Part shown: positions 22,546 to 35,789 of the stretch, piece by piece | Position numbering within the stretch: position 1 is the first letter of the stretch | Layout of the letters: the number at the start of each line of letters is the position of its first letter | Origin: Paraescarpia echinospica | Lineage: Eukaryota; Annelida; Polychaeta; Sabellida; Siboglinidae | NCBI GenBank assembly: GCA_020002185.1 | Contig: CM034533.1 | Location: forward strand, 37,060,833 to 37,124,832 | Reading direction: 5' to 3' | Length of the DNA stretch: 64,000 nucleotides | Notes under the pieces: model-generated | What the model was told of the DNA's origin: nothing | The model's input: only the letters and a program-made list of their open reading frames with translations | The model's database searches: none | Program-made: the position numbers and the translations under genes

Positions 22546-23620
22546 TGATCTTATCCTCTGGTACTGGCAGTGAACTGATATCTTCCCTGGTAAACACCGA
22601 ACCAATGTACTCATTCAGGTCTTCTGCCATTAAGAATCCCCTGATATTATATTTTCTTATTAATCTAAATATATATATATATATATTAAGAATAATATAG
22701 GTCGCAGTACTGATCCCTGTGGTACCCCACTCAAAACTGATTTCCAATTTGAAGCCTCCCCATCAACTACTACCCGTTGTCTTCTGCCAATCAGCCATTT
22801 TTCTGTCCAGTTAGTTATACCAACCCCTATGCCATGTACATTTAGTTTAAGCAGTAATCTACTGATAATCCCTCGTCTGATCACTAAGTGATGTCTTCCA
22901 AAAAACAAAAAATTTTCCCATGCATGACCTCGCTTTTAGAAACCCTCGTTGAGATGGGTTTATCAAGTTATGTTTAACAAGAAAATCCACCATGTGATAT
23001 TTAATTAATCTCGCTGATAATTTGCATATCACCGATATTAAACTCACCGGTCCGTAGTTCTCTGACTTGTTTATAGTACCCCTTTTAAATAACGGTATAT
23101 AATGTTTGCTTCTTTCTATTATAATGGAACCACTCCCTCGTTTAATGACAAGTTGAAAACTGTTGCATGCGGTATGCTAATTTGTTCTACAATTTCCAAT
23201 AATTGTATGGGTGGAATCCCATCCACTCCAGGTTTATTATTATCCTTCATTATTATTGCCCTTACTTTCTTAGCTACCATTTCCGGGGTTACAATTAACT
23301 GTCCTAAATAGTCTGATTCCGCCCCCTTGATCTTATCCTCTGGTACTGGCAGTGAACTGATATCTTCCCTGGTAAACACCGAATTAATGTACTCATTCAG
23401 GTCTTCTGCCATTAAGAATCCCCTGATATTATATTTTCAGCACTATCTTATAGAGGACCGACCTCATCATGAACTTGGTGTTTCCTCCGAACAAATGCAT
23501 ACAACTCTTGCTGCCATGTTTTATATTACAAGCTAATTTTGTTATAGCTTCTCTTTGAATTTCAAATTTTAGTTGTAGCTTGGTTAAGTGCTTCTTTATA
23601 AATAGTGTAGTGTTCGTCAT
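22546..23620 (-). pseudogene. CR1 copy A: reverse transcriptase palm fragments
   Basis: In - strand order the fragments are: AEDLNEYINSVFTREDISSL and LGQLIVTPEMVAKKVRAI, then DNNKPGVDGIPP (the RT entry motif); ICKLSARLIKYHMVDFL with NLINPSQRGFL; and IISRLLLKLNVHG with GVPQGSVLRPILFLIY (motif B, with R where copy B has G). After this the sequence dissolves into a (TA)n run where the FADD motif should be. Several frame changes separate the pieces. Confidence 0.8.
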
Positions 23621-23830
23621 TTTACTGCGTCTATATAACTACCACATCATTTTTGTTTGTACTAAATTGTTCTAATGGCTTCTTTCGATAAGTGTTTCTT
23701 TCTGGACCGTTTCCCTTGTTTTTAATGGAACAAACTTATCGACTATGCACTCAATTTCACTTCTTAACATATCCCTGCATTATGCTGCTGCCTTATTCTT
23801 AAATGTGCTATTCCAATCTATCTTTGTTAA

Positions 23831-24478
23831 CTATTTCCTCATGTCCTTATATCTTCCTTTGTGGAACTTTCTACTGTACTGCTTTTTATGATTCTTTGCT
23901 GATTTTACTTTGGTGGTACAATGTATCTGGTTGTGATCACTATTCCCAAGTGGCTCACATATCTTGACATTGTCAACTAAGTCACTCTGTGATAACAAAA
24001 CTAAGTCTAACACATTTTCTCCCCAGGTAGGTTCTAGCACACCTTGAGAAAGGAAACTATCCTGTACTAAAACTAAAAACTTGTGTTCCTCACTCTCTGT
24101 ACTCTGTAGAGATTTCCATTGTATATGTCCATCGTTAAAATCCCCCATAATAATAAAATCCCTTTTGTTCACTTCCCTAATAGCGTTTTGTACTGTTATT
24201 TCCTTCAATGCTTATGCCTGGACTTCTATAAACTAACCCAACCGTTAATGTCGAGTTTCTTTTCAAACAGCTTCTTTGCAATCTGCTTCTCTTTCTAATT
24301 TGATTTCATAAGCCTGGATAGATTCTTTAATATATAAAATAACTCCACCTCCCCTTCTTCCTATTCTATGTTTCCTAAACATTTCACGGCCTGTCAGTCC
24401 CAATTCGGCATCTGATATATCGGTGGTGGTCCATGATTCGGTTTTACCTATTATGAGAGGGTCAATATCTAAAACCAT
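23831..24478 (-). pseudogene. CR1 copy A: APE-type endonuclease
   Basis: Two overlapping frames give IDPLIIGKTESWTTTDISDAEL (catalytic Glu in TES), then GRRGGGVILYIKESIQA. After a break comes RDFIIMGDFNDGHIQWKSL (MGDFN), VLDLVLLSQSDLVDNV and GNSDHNQIHC (catalytic SDH). The domain is recognisable end to end but broken around 24,210-24,260. Confidence 0.85.
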
Positions 24479-24590
24479 AATGTTTAGTTAACTTCTTTTG
24501 TTTAATGTCCTTGCATTTAAACAAACGCATTTATATCCAGCTTCAGAACAGTTTTCCAGGCTGTTCATTGCTGATTTATTTGTGCTGTCT

Positions 24591-25297
24591 TTATCTATAC
24601 CTCCAGTTTCGGGCCTCTCTGTGAATCCCCGTGCGCATCTTGTTTAAATAAATGTAACGTATCCCACTGTTAACGGATCGCAGCAGGTTCTCTGAGAAAG
24701 CTGCTGCCCCCTTTTCACTTAGATGGAGGCCAAATCTCACGTACATATCTTCCCTTTTAACGAAACATCTCCTTAAATATATCATTCTCACCCCCTCCTC
24801 TTCACAAATCTGCTCAACTAATGTATAGATTGCCATCCTCTAGCAGTTTCTATATTTTGCCCCCTTCCTCCCATTACGGACAAAATTCCTGATTGAACAA
24901 TCTTTTCTACCCTTGTCTGCTTTAACTTCCTGACTAACTGTCTGTACTTCTGGATTATTCCGGTTGTCCCCTCCCTCTCTGCATTATTTGTGCTTACATA
25001 TAGTAGAATGATCCCTCCTTACCCAGGACCCATCACTATCTCTACCCTTTCTGTTATAAGCTTTATCTTGGCCCCTGGTAAGCAAACTACTATGTCTTCT
25101 CCTTCACTAAGCGTCTTGTCTGTCTTTCTCATTAAAGAATCAGCCATGAATATTCTCGTTTTTCTCCCCACCCTTTCTATCACTACCTCAGAGTAGCTCC
25201 TTTGTTGTTTTCCACTCGTTTCTTTGCTGTCATCTCCCTCTGTATCCTTCACCCCAACGTTAACTCCTGTCTTCGTTCCCCTGTGCGGCCCCTTCAA
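24591..25297 (-). pseudogene. CR1 copy A: ORF1 with SGNH-esterase-like domain
   Basis: The frames give YSEVVIERVGRKTRIFMADS, then EGEDIVVCLPGAKIKLITER, and after a gap YLRRCFVKREDMYVRFGLHL then SEKGAAAFSENLLRSV. ORF1 proteins of the CR1 clade are known to carry an SGNH/GDSL-type esterase domain, with the Asp-x-x-His pair in the DGLHLS motif. Here the motif is FGLHLS, so the Asp is lost. The middle of the domain, including the expected VGTNN block, is out of frame. Confidence 0.7.
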
Positions 25298-25640
25298 CAG
25301 TCTCCTTGGCTTCTCTCACCTTACCACCTGCCTCCTTGTCTCTATTGTCACTGATCTCTCTAGTCTCATCATCTGGGTGGACCTTGTCCAAGTCACCCTT
25401 CCCTGTCATCATCACAATCAACTTCTTCAGCTAGTCTACTTCTGCCAATAAACACTCCAACCTCTTGCAACCTCGACACTCAAAGTGAAAACCATCCATC
25501 TGCACCTCCTTCCATGAATGCTCACACCTCGACTTTGCAAAGTCTACCCAATTATCGCATTTTTAACATGTCAATTGTTGACTGACTAGCCTTTATATGC
25601 CGTTTGCACGGCGCCATAGTTCTGTTTCCTGTGTACTACA

Positions 25641-26180
25641 GCACATTTTATGTTACAGCAGATTTGTACTTAAACAGCTAACTAGCTACACTATCACAAA
25701 TGCTAACGTTACCGGTAGTGTCACTAGTGACCTAATTTAGGTTCGAGGCTATGTTTGGCGGAGATAGATCGTAGAAATTGGTGGTGCAGAAAAGTTGATA
25801 AACAAGTGGAATTACTGATTGATTATTCTTGCCTTAATATCATTCATAAAGTTGCAGTAAACATATATTGAGCAGCAGTTGTGCTTAAAATTAGTTATTT
25901 AAAGTATTTTAGAATTTTACTATAGTGAGTGATAATAGGGTAACTTTGTTGTAAAGTTGTAAACAAGATTTAACAAACCTGATTATGTGGTAGAATATAT
26001 AGGAGATAAAGTAACAACCATCAAACTACTTACATAAGATAATATCTCTGTAAGCCAGTAGTTGCTAGATATTTTGATTAGGTAGCATTGTTGTTAAAAT
26101 TAAGCAAGGCCGATAGTCGGGCGGCGTAACCTAAATAAATAAAGCAGCCTAACGTAACGTTATTGATTGTATTTAAATTA
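25641..26180. repeat. Spacer between head-to-head CR1 copies; inverted copy downstream of copy B
   Basis: The segment 25,785-26,075 (TGGTGCAGAAAAGTTGATAA, later TTATTCTTGCCTTAATAT and ACTTACATAAGATAATAT) is matched in reverse complement at about 37,950-38,145. Copy B is therefore bracketed by inverted spacer sequences. No gene is seen. The two 5' UTRs (about 25,620-25,740 and 26,180-26,320) are themselves inverted repeats of each other, containing TAACGTTACCGGTAGTG and its complement. Confidence 0.6.
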
Positions 26181-26329
26181 GGTCACTACCGGTAATGTTA
26201 ACGTTCGTGATAGGATAAACAGGCGACTGTGTAACTGAAATCTGTAACATAAAGTATGCTGTAGTACACAGGAAACAGTTTTTATAAAGACTAAGTTAGT
26301 TAAGTTATTAAATAAATTCTGATAGGGAT

Positions 26330-27010
26330 ATGGCGCCTTGCAAGCGGCAAGTCAACGCAAAGCGACACTTGGTGTGCGATCACTGCCACAGCTGGGCAGA
26401 TTTTGCATTGTCCGGCTGTGGGAAGTCATGGGCAGAAACCATGGAGGAAGGATTCACCTTTCAGTGCATTGGGTGTTGGAAGGTGGAGTGTCTGCAGAAG
26501 GAGATAGTTAGGTTGACAGACATTGTGAAGGGAATAGAGATGGGAAGTAGAAAGGAGACAGGTCGAGTGGACAGAGACGACAGGGAGAGAGGTGAGAATA
26601 CTGCAAGACTGAAGGAGAATAGCAGTGGCAAGAAAACTGAGAAAAGGAGATTGACAGGAGGGAAGGTGATTGGAGGGGAAGAAATTGGAAAATCGACGAC
26701 AGAAAACGTGACAAACGTGAAGGTGACAGGGGAGAAAGTGACCGTAGAGAAGGAGGGAGGGAAGATGGGACGGGAGAGGAGAGAAGAAAATGAGATGGGA
26801 GGAAAGATGAAGGGACGAAAGGAAGTGAGAGCAAATGTAATAGGAGAGAAGTCAATAAAACGGACGCTGACAGGAAGAAAGGTGACAAGAGAAAAAGCGA
26901 CAGGAAAGAATGGATCGGAAGAGAATGTGACAGGAGAGAAGACGACAGGGGGAAAAGACAACAACCACACAGATGCAAACGGAAGAAGGAGCTACTCTAA
27001 GGGGCAATGA
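26330..27010 (+). pseudogene. CR1 copy B: ORF1 N-terminal half (zinc-finger-like plus basic repeats)
   Basis: It begins MAPCKRQ with a good start context. Cys/His residues follow, VCDHCHSW then SGCGKSW and FTFQCIGC, as in the PHD-like N-terminus of CR1 ORF1. A long Lys/Thr/Gly-rich stretch is built from VTGEKVT and TGRKVTREKATG repeats. The stop at 27,008 overlaps the next ATG at 27,007 (ATGA). In copy A this junction (QQRSYSEVVIERVG) is continuous, so the stop here reflects a frameshift or small deletion, not a natural two-gene arrangement. The likely role is nucleic-acid binding in the element's RNP. Confidence 0.7.
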
Positions 27011-27537
27011 GGAAAGAGAGGGTGTTTATGGGCGACTACATGATGAGAAAGACGGACAAGACACAGGGCCAGGGGAAGGACGTCGTTGTTTGTCTACCGG
27101 GGGCGAGGATTGAACATGTGACTGACAGGGTGGAGAAGGTATCGGGACATGGCAAGGGAGGGTCTATACTGGTACATGTAGGAAAAAATAATGCAGACAG
27201 GGAGGGAACAACTGGGATAGTACAGAAGTATAGACAGGTAGTGAGGAAGCTAAAGAAGACAAGAGTTGAACAGATAATTTCGTCATGAATTTTGCCAGTA
27301 ATGGGAGGAAGGGGGGCAACGTATAGAAACTGCAAGAGGATGGTGATCAATGCACTAGTTGAGCAGATGTGTGACGAAGAGAGCGTGGGATTCACAGATT
27401 TGCGGGGTTACTTTGTTGGGAGGGAAGATATGTACATGAGAGATGGCCTCCATCTTAGTGGAAAGGGGGCAGCAGTTTTCTCAGAGAACCTGCTGCGATC
27501 TGTTGACAGTGGGACAGGTTGCATCTATTTAAACTAG
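27007..27537 (+). pseudogene. CR1 copy B: ORF1 SGNH-esterase-like domain, one in-frame stop
   Basis: The sequence runs DVVVCLPGARIEHVTDRV, GGSILVHVGKNNADREGTT (the GTNN-type block, here GKNN), VEQIISS, then a TGA at 27,286. It continues in the same frame: ILPVMGGRGATYRNCKRM, GREDMYMRDGLHLSGKGAAV and FSENLLRSVDS. DGLHLS holds the Asp and His of the esterase catalytic site, and both are intact. The single TGA and the Thr-to-Lys change in GTNN argue for decay. The family role (lipid or ester hydrolysis in CR1 ORF1) is known; its function in transposition is not settled. Confidence 0.75.
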
Positions 27538-27599
27538 ATTCGCAGTGGGGACTCAAACAAAAGCCTGAAACTGGAGGCATAGATAAAGACAAATAAATC

Positions 27600-28308
27600 A
27601 GCAAAGAACAGTCTGGAAAACTCTTCTGAAGCTGGATATAAATGTGTTTGTTTAAACGCAAGGAGTATAATAAACACAAGAAATGAACTAAACATTATGG
27701 TAGAAGATATTGACCCTCACATAATAGGTATAACCGAATCCTGGACCACCACCGATATGTCAGATGCCGAATTGGGACTGACAGGATATGTAATGATTAG
27801 GAAAGATAGAATAGGAAGAAAGGGAGGTGGAGTTATTTTACATATTAAAGAATCTATCCAGGTTGAATAAATAAAATTAGAAAGAGAGGCAGATTGCGAA
27901 GAAGCTGTTTGGTGTAACATGGTTACAGGAAACTTAACGTTAACAGTTGGGTTAGTTTATCGAAGTACAAACATAAGCATAGAAGAGAATTAAAAAATAC
28001 AAAACGCCATAAGGGAAGTAAACAAACGGGACTGTATTATTATGGGGGATTTTAACCACGGGCATATACAATGGAAATCTCTACAGAGTATGGGGAGTGA
28101 GGACCACAGGTTTTTAGTTTTAGTTCAATATACTTTCCTTTCTCAACATGTGCTAGAACCAACCAGGGGTAAGAATGTGTTAGACAGAGTTTTGTCCCGA
28201 CAGAATGAATTAGTTGAAAATGTCAAGATATGTGAGCCACTGGGGAATAGTGATCACAACCAGATACATTTCACCATCAAGATAAAATCAGAAAGAGTAG
28301 TAATATAG
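27600..28308 (+). pseudogene. CR1 copy B: APE-type endonuclease, interrupted
   Basis: Frames include VCLNARSIINTRNELNIM, IIGITESWTTTDMSDAEL, GRKGGGVILHIKESIQ, then a stop near 27,868. VTGNLTLTVGLVYRSTNI and another stop near 27,990 follow, then CIIMGDFNHGHIQWKSLQS, NVLDRVLSRQNELVENVKI and GNSDHNQIHFTIK. The catalytic landmarks (TES, GDFN, SDH) are all present. The domain ends abruptly at about 28,305, where the palindromic element begins. Confidence 0.85.
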
Positions 28309-28309
28309 G

Positions 28310-28470
28310 TTAATCAGCGGGGAAGAGATCCGTTTTTCCGTCGTTGGAGTGGAGGTCAAAGGTCAAGTAACCGGATGTAGGTCAAGGTCAAAGGTCAAGG
28401 TAAAATACCCGGATGTAGGTCAAATGGCGCCCCCTGGCGGATAGGTTGTGAACTCAAACAGTGTCCCCAA
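28310..28470 (+). promoter_or_regulatory. Nuclear-receptor-like direct repeats (AGGTCA) at the unpaired left end of element 2
   Basis: AGGTCAAAGGTCA occurs at 28,353-28,365 and again at 28,385-28,397. The second is preceded directly by another AGGTCA at 28,379. Two AGGTCA half-sites spaced by one base form the DR1 consensus bound by RXR/HNF4-type receptors. The block repeats ACCCGGATGTAGGTCA-like units. A match to consensus is all that is shown; binding is not. Confidence 0.4.
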
Positions 28471-28662
28471 GCGGATTTTTTGGGAACCAAAATAGTTCAA
28501 GTAGCGTCCCCTAGCGGGTTTTTTTGGAACTAAAATAACAAACCCTGGTGGGTAAGTCGTGAACTACAAGTGGTGCCACCTAACGGACAAGGTTTGGACT
28601 AAATGTAGGAGTACTGCCTAATTTGGTACGTCTTATTTATGGTAATTGGCGCCCCCTGGCGG
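28426..28662 (-). promoter_or_regulatory. CTCF-like motifs in the left arm of element 2
   Basis: GGCGCCCCCTGGCGG occurs at 28,426-28,440 and 28,648-28,662. Its complement, CCGCCAGGGGGCGCC, fits the conserved bilaterian CTCF core. Weaker relatives (AGCGTCCCCTAGCGG and a shorter form) lie between. The right arm carries one degenerate copy on the + strand at 35,568-35,581, with one G fewer. Left and right motifs therefore point away from each other. Occupancy is unknown. Confidence 0.4.
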
Positions 28663-28739
28663 ATAGGTTACGAACTGAAAGAGAAGTACAAATAACTCCC
28701 CCTGCCGGATTTCAGTGAACCAAATATCGATACGGCTTA

Positions 28740-29835
28740 AGTTCGTGTCTGTTGTTTCTTTTTTGTCTTTTTACTATAAAAATAGGTCAAAGACGTCATT
28801 AAATAGGTCAGTGACGTCGTTATATAGGCCATTGCGCATGCACAATGGTGTCTTTTCTAATGTCCCTTAGGTTGTCGACCATTTGTTTAGGTGTAGGCCT
28901 CTCTAGCCTATACATTTACAACTTTAACACAGGTTCAATCCCGAAGAATATATAGAGAGAACTAATAAAATAAGTCAAATTATGGCATATCTGATCACCA
29001 TACAGATCTACGACCCACCCATCACCCTGTTTGTAAATGTTTGCCTATCAATTCTCTTATTACATGCATATTGCGTACCTATGTATGTTATTAATGGCAG
29101 ACGTGAAGTGATTCCTGAACATATAACATTCTTTGAGACATCTTTATCAACAAAACCATGGTCTCGCAATACTTTAACATTCATCAGTGCTATAGTTTTT
29201 AAACAACGCTACAGTTTTACATAGGACATTTGCACTTACCACAGTTGATTACCCGGATGCAAGCTGGTATGAACTTGTATATAGCGGTGGTCTACCTGGG
29301 ACGGTTGGATTCGGATTGGAGGAAGAGGAATGGATCCCCCTGACGGATAGATCATGAACTACAAACATCATCCCTGACGGATTTCAGTGAACCAAATATC
29401 GATACTGCTTAAGTTCGTGCCTCTTGTTTCTTGTTTCTTTTGTTACTATAAAAACAGGTCAAAGACGTCATTAAATAGGTCAGTGACGTCGTTAAATAGG
29501 CCAGTGCGCATGGGCAATGGCGTCTTTTCTGATGTCCCATAGGTTGTCGACCATTTGTTTAGGTGTAGGTCTCTCTTAACCTATACATTTACAACTTTAA
29601 CGTAGGTCCAAACCTGACGAATCGGTAGAGAACTAGTAAAATAAGTCAAATTATGTCATTTCTGGTTACCATACATATCTACGACCTTCCCCTCACCCTG
29701 TTTGTAAATGTTTGCCTATCAATGTCTTTTATTACTTGCATACATCGACTGCTTCCTGTATTAACAAAGAGGTATTGGTCAATGTGTGTGTACTATTTCG
29801 TCTCTGTCATCAGCTCTAGCAAGCTCCCATGTTAA
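28740..29835 (+). repeat. Two tandem units in the left arm of element 2, with a conserved short hydrophobic frame
   Basis: Two related units start at about 28,740 and 29,400, each with TTCGTG, GGTCAAAGACGTCATTAAAT, an NRF1-like GCGCATG palindrome and GTCGACCATTTGTTTAGG. The second contains a 60-codon frame (29,653-29,835; VTIHIYDLPLTLFVNVCLS then LLPVLTKRYWSM) that recurs in the right arm (34,707-34,889) with a handful of changes. The first unit has a diverged version at 28,982. There is no evidence of expression. Confidence 0.55.
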
Positions 29836-30025
29836 AGCATAGGGAGTTTCCCCATGTTAAAGCATAGGGGCTAAAGCCTATGTTAAAGCATGGGGAATTT
29901 ACCCCATGTTAAAGGATAGGGGCTAAAGTCCATGTTAAAGCATAGGGAATTTTTCCCTTGTTGAAGCATAGGGAATTTTCACCATGTTAAATGATAGGGA
30001 ATTTTCACTATGTTAAAGCATAGGG
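29830..30025 (+). repeat. CATGTTAAAGCATAGGG array, element 2 left arm
   Basis: About nine consecutive copies with GGAATTT or GGGCTAAA linkers. It is mirrored at 34,515-34,715 and homologous to the arrays in element 1. Confidence 0.88.
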
Positions 30026-30663
30026 AGTTCGAGACGTGTCTGGACATGTTTGTTTGTTGCGAGCGTGAGCGTGTGCACCCTGTATGACGTCACCAAACTG
30101 CTACGCGCAGTAATTTTGTGCGCGAGGTGAGTTGTTTAAGCAGGTAGTGCTTTGGTTTGCCATTGTTTTGAGCTTTCGCACTCGAATATAATTCCATCAT
30201 GTGACGTCATGATGCAGTGATATCATTAAACTATAAAATGCTACGCGCAGTAATTTTGTATGCGAGGTGAGTTGGTCCAGCAGGTAGTGATTTGGTTAGT
30301 CATTGTTTTGAACGTGCGCGCTTGAATATAACAATTAGGTCGTAATCAGAGTGATTTGGTAATGCTATCATTTGATGACATCAACAGTGAGTTCAAATTT
30401 CCCTGTAAAATTTCATTTTAGAAGTTTCTTTGGTACTTTTGTCAAGACACTTCAAAACCGACACTACTGTATGCTATTATGTCGCGGAGATGTGTCTGGA
30501 CATGTTTGTTTGTTGCGAGCGTGACCGTGTGCACCTTGTATGACATCATCAAACTGCTACGGGCCGTAATTTTGTGCGCGAGGTGAGTTGATCAAACATA
30601 AAGATCCATTAGAACGTTTTTTTATCTTTATTCCATACTGTAGTGTTTAAAGTCATGCTTCTT

Positions 30664-31096
30664 CGGTGCATACAACACACACACAACATACCCAACACAC
30701 AGCATACACAACACACACAACACACAACATACACAACACACACACACACAACATACAACACACAACATACAACTCACGCACACACAACATACCCAACACA
30801 CAGCATACACAACATACACAACACACACAATATACACAACACATACACAACACACACAACATACACAACACATACACAACATACAACACACACACACACA
30901 GCATACCCAACACACCGCATACACAACATACACAACACACACACAACACATACACAACACACACAACATACACAACACTTACACAACACACACACAACAT
31001 ACACAACACACTCAACACGCACAACACACACACAACACGCACAACACACACACAACACGCACAACACGCACAACATACACAATACACACAACATAC

Positions 31097-31127
<31 letters not shown>

Positions 31128-31340
31128 CATACCCAACACACGTCATACACAACACACACAACATACACAACACACACAACACATACACAACATACAAACA
31201 CACACACACACAACATATCCAACACACAGCATACACAACATACACAACACACACAACATACACAACATACACAACACACACACACAACACATACACAACA
31301 CACACAACACACACAACATACACAACATACAACACAACTA
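30664..31340 (+). repeat. CA-rich short tandem repeat (ACACAACATACACAAC type)
   Basis: About 680 bases of irregular CA repeats with AACATAC interruptions. It is the inverted partner of the longer tract at 32,370-33,875. Long Thr/His or Cys/Val open frames across it are compositional artefacts. Confidence 0.92.
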
Positions 31341-32007
31341 TTGTATATGCCGCGCTTCCGACGATTCTGGTCTTTCCTTTTTTGAATCTCGAGAAGGTCG
31401 TATCGTGTCTGATCGCTCGTACTATTTGAAAATACGAAATTGTTTCGTTGTAAAGACGGCTGCTTCATATACATATGTTTTCCGTTAAAAGAAGCGATAC
31501 CACATACGAGTCCTATGGCCGCCTCGTTGGACGTGAATCCGAACAGATGATCGTCTCTTGATATGAAGGTATGTGATGTTTGGTTCTTGTCGCTCGTTGA
31601 TCTAAGTGTTTGGTGTTTCGTTTGTCCGACAAGTTTGGTTCTTGTCACTCTTTGATATAAGTGTTTGGTGTTACACAGATGTCGTAGTGAGCGTCAGGAC
31701 AAGTGATTTCAGCAATGTAGCGTTTGTCGACAGTGCACATCGACTGAGGACACTGTGTCGTTTCAAGTTGCCTCGATGTGTGAAATGTCTCTTGCAATCT
31801 GAGTACTGGAACGCTGCACGTGACGATGCTGATGATGTAGGCTTGATGGTAGCTGGTAGACTAGTCCATAAGCTCATGATGTACGTGTTTACTGTTCAAA
31901 TGTAAAGAACGGAATGGTTCTTGGAACACGTAGTCTCATGCGATGTCTCGTCCGTAGTCTCGTGTAATGTCTCGGCCGTAGTATCGTGCGCTAAGTTTGG
32001 TAGAGAT

Positions 32008-32009
<2 letters not shown>
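31341..32009 (-). other. Core of palindromic element 2
   Basis: 31,345-31,590 is the reverse complement of the element 1 core segment (6,003-6,250). It is open on the - strand for about 80 codons (HTFISRDDHLFGFTSNEA, then GLVCGIASFNGKHMYM). Beyond it, about 31,590-31,690 holds two copies of TTGGTTCTTGTC with AAGTGTTTGGTGTT, and 31,690-31,990 is unique to this copy. No product is recognised. Confidence 0.6.
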
Positions 32010-33875
<1,866 letters not shown>

Positions 33876-35763
33876 ACCGAAGAAGCATGACTTTAAACAC
33901 TACAGTATGGAATAAAGATACAAAACGTTCTAATGGATCTTTATGTTTGATCAACTCACCTCGCGCACAAAATTACGGGCCGTAGCAGTTTGATGATATC
34001 ATACAAGGTGCACACGCTCACGCTCGCAACAAACAAACATGTCCAGACACATCTCCGCGACATAATAGCATACAGTAGTGTCGGTTTTGAAGTGTGTTGA
34101 CATAAGTACCAAAGAAACTTCTAGAATGAAATTTTACAGGGAAATTTGAACTCACTGTTGATGACATCAAATGATAGCATTACCAAATTACTATGATTAC
34201 GACCTAATTGTTATATTCAAGCGCGCACGTTCAAAACAATGACTAACCAAATCACTACCTGCTGGACCAACTCACCTCGCGTGCAAAATTACTGCGCGTA
34301 GCATTTTATAGTTTAATGATATCACTGCATCATGACGTCACATGATGGAATGATATTCGAGTGCGAAAGCTCAAAACAATGGCTAAACAAAGCACTACCT
34401 GTTTAACCAATTCACCTCGCGCACAAAATTACTGCGCGTAGCAGTTTGATGACGTCATACAGGGTGCACACGCTCACGCTCGCAACAAACAAACATGTCC
34501 AGACACGTCTCGAACTCCCTGTGCTTTAACATGGTGAAAATTCCCTATGCTTTAACATGAACTTTAGCCCATATCCTTTAACATGGATAAAATTCCCTAT
34601 GCTTTAACATGGACTTTAGCCCCTATCCTTTAACATGGAGAAAATTCCCCATGTTTTAACATAGGCTTTAGCCCCTATGCTTTAACATGGGGAAACTCCC
34701 TATGCTTTAACATGGGAGCTTGCCAGAGCTGATGAGAGAGACGAAATAGTACACACAAATTGACCAATACCTCTTTGTTAATACAGGAAGCAGTCGACGT
34801 ATGCAAGTAATAAGAGACATTGATAGGCAAACATTTACAAACAGGGTGAAGGGAAGGTCGTAGATATGTATGGTAACCAGAAATGACATAATTTGACTTA
34901 TTTTACTAGTTCTCTACCGATTCGTCAGGTTTGGACCTACGTTAAAGTTGTAAATGTATAGGTTAAGAGAGGCCTACACCTAAACAAATGGTCGACAACC
35001 TATGGGACATCAGAAAAGACGCCATTGCCCATGCGCAATGGCCTATTTAACGACGTCACTGACCTATTTAATGACGTCTTTGACCTGTTTTTATACTAAA
35101 AAGAGAAAAAAGAAACAAGAGGCACGTCTGCCATTAATAACATACATAGGTACGCAATATGCAAGTAATAAGAGACAATGATAGGCAAACATTTACAAAC
35201 AGGGTGATGGGTGGGTCGTAGATCTGTATGGTGATCAGATATGCGATAATTTGACTTATTTTATTAGTTCTCTCTATCTATTCTTCGGGATTGAACCTAT
35301 GTTAAAGTTGTAAATGTATGGGCTAGGAGAGGCCTACACCTAAACAAATGGTCGACAACCTAAGGGACATAAGAAAAGACACCATTGCGCATGCGCAATG
35401 GCCTATTTAACGACATCACTGACCTATTTAATGACGTCTTTGACCTATTTTTATAGTAAAAAGAGAAAAAAGAAACAACAGACACGAACTTAAGCCGTAT
35501 CGATATTTGGTTCACTGAAATCCGGCAGGGGAAGTTATCTGTACTTCTCTTTCAGTTCGTAACCTATCCGCCAGGGGCGCCAATTTTCATAAATAAGACG
35601 CACCAAATTAGGCAGTACTCCTACATTTAGTCCAAACCTTGTCCGTAAGGTGGCACCACTTGTAGTTCACGACTTACCCACCAGGGGTGTTATTGTAGTT
35701 ACGAAAAAACCGCTAGGGGGACGCTACTTTGAACTATTTTAGTTCCCAAAAAATCCGCTAGGC
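33876..35763 (-). repeat. Right arm of palindromic element 2
   Basis: Reverse complement of 28,468-30,660: inner edge AGAAGCATGACTTTAAACAC at 33,880, CRE units at about 33,950-34,470, TTTAACATGG array at 34,515-34,715, then two tandem units of about 370 bp (34,720-35,500), each with a GCGCAATGG palindrome, and a CTCF-like motif near 35,575. It stops at about 35,763, about 160 bp short of the left arm's outer end. Confidence 0.85.
35382..35401. promoter_or_regulatory. NRF1-like perfect palindrome
   Basis: CCATTGCGCATGCGCAATGG is a 20-bp perfect palindrome containing TGCGCATGCGCA, the full NRF1 consensus. Degenerate copies are at about 28,830, 29,505 and 35,022-35,042. Each is linked to nearby TGACGTC motifs. 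It is reported as a sequence match only. Confidence 0.4.
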
Positions 35764-35789
35764 TAGCCTGGAATAACACACTAAAAACA

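Larger units (their letters stand above)
20230..25640 (-). mobile_element. CR1-type retrotransposon copy A (degenerate, interrupted)
   Basis: Read on the - strand, the order is: a 5' UTR with GTAGTACACAGGAAACAG (about 25,620-25,640); ORF1 fragments (25,297-24,591); endonuclease (24,478-23,831); RT N-terminal part (23,620-23,119) and palm fragments (23,047-22,660); then RT C-terminal part (21,118-20,300); and a 3' end around CACCCAGAGAATTAACTC (about 20,270). Multiple frameshifts and stops are present. About 1.4 kb of unrelated DNA (21,120-22,545) splits it, and a segment of about 100 bp around GAACTGATATCTTCCCTGG occurs twice (22,550-22,655 and 23,330-23,435). It is homologous throughout to copy B on the other strand. 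Confidence 0.85.

Noticed and set aside
26461..26978. Long - strand Ser/Phe/Pro-rich frames opposite CR1 ORF1
   Set aside because: They are shadows of the Lys/Thr/Gly-rich ORF1 coding strand.
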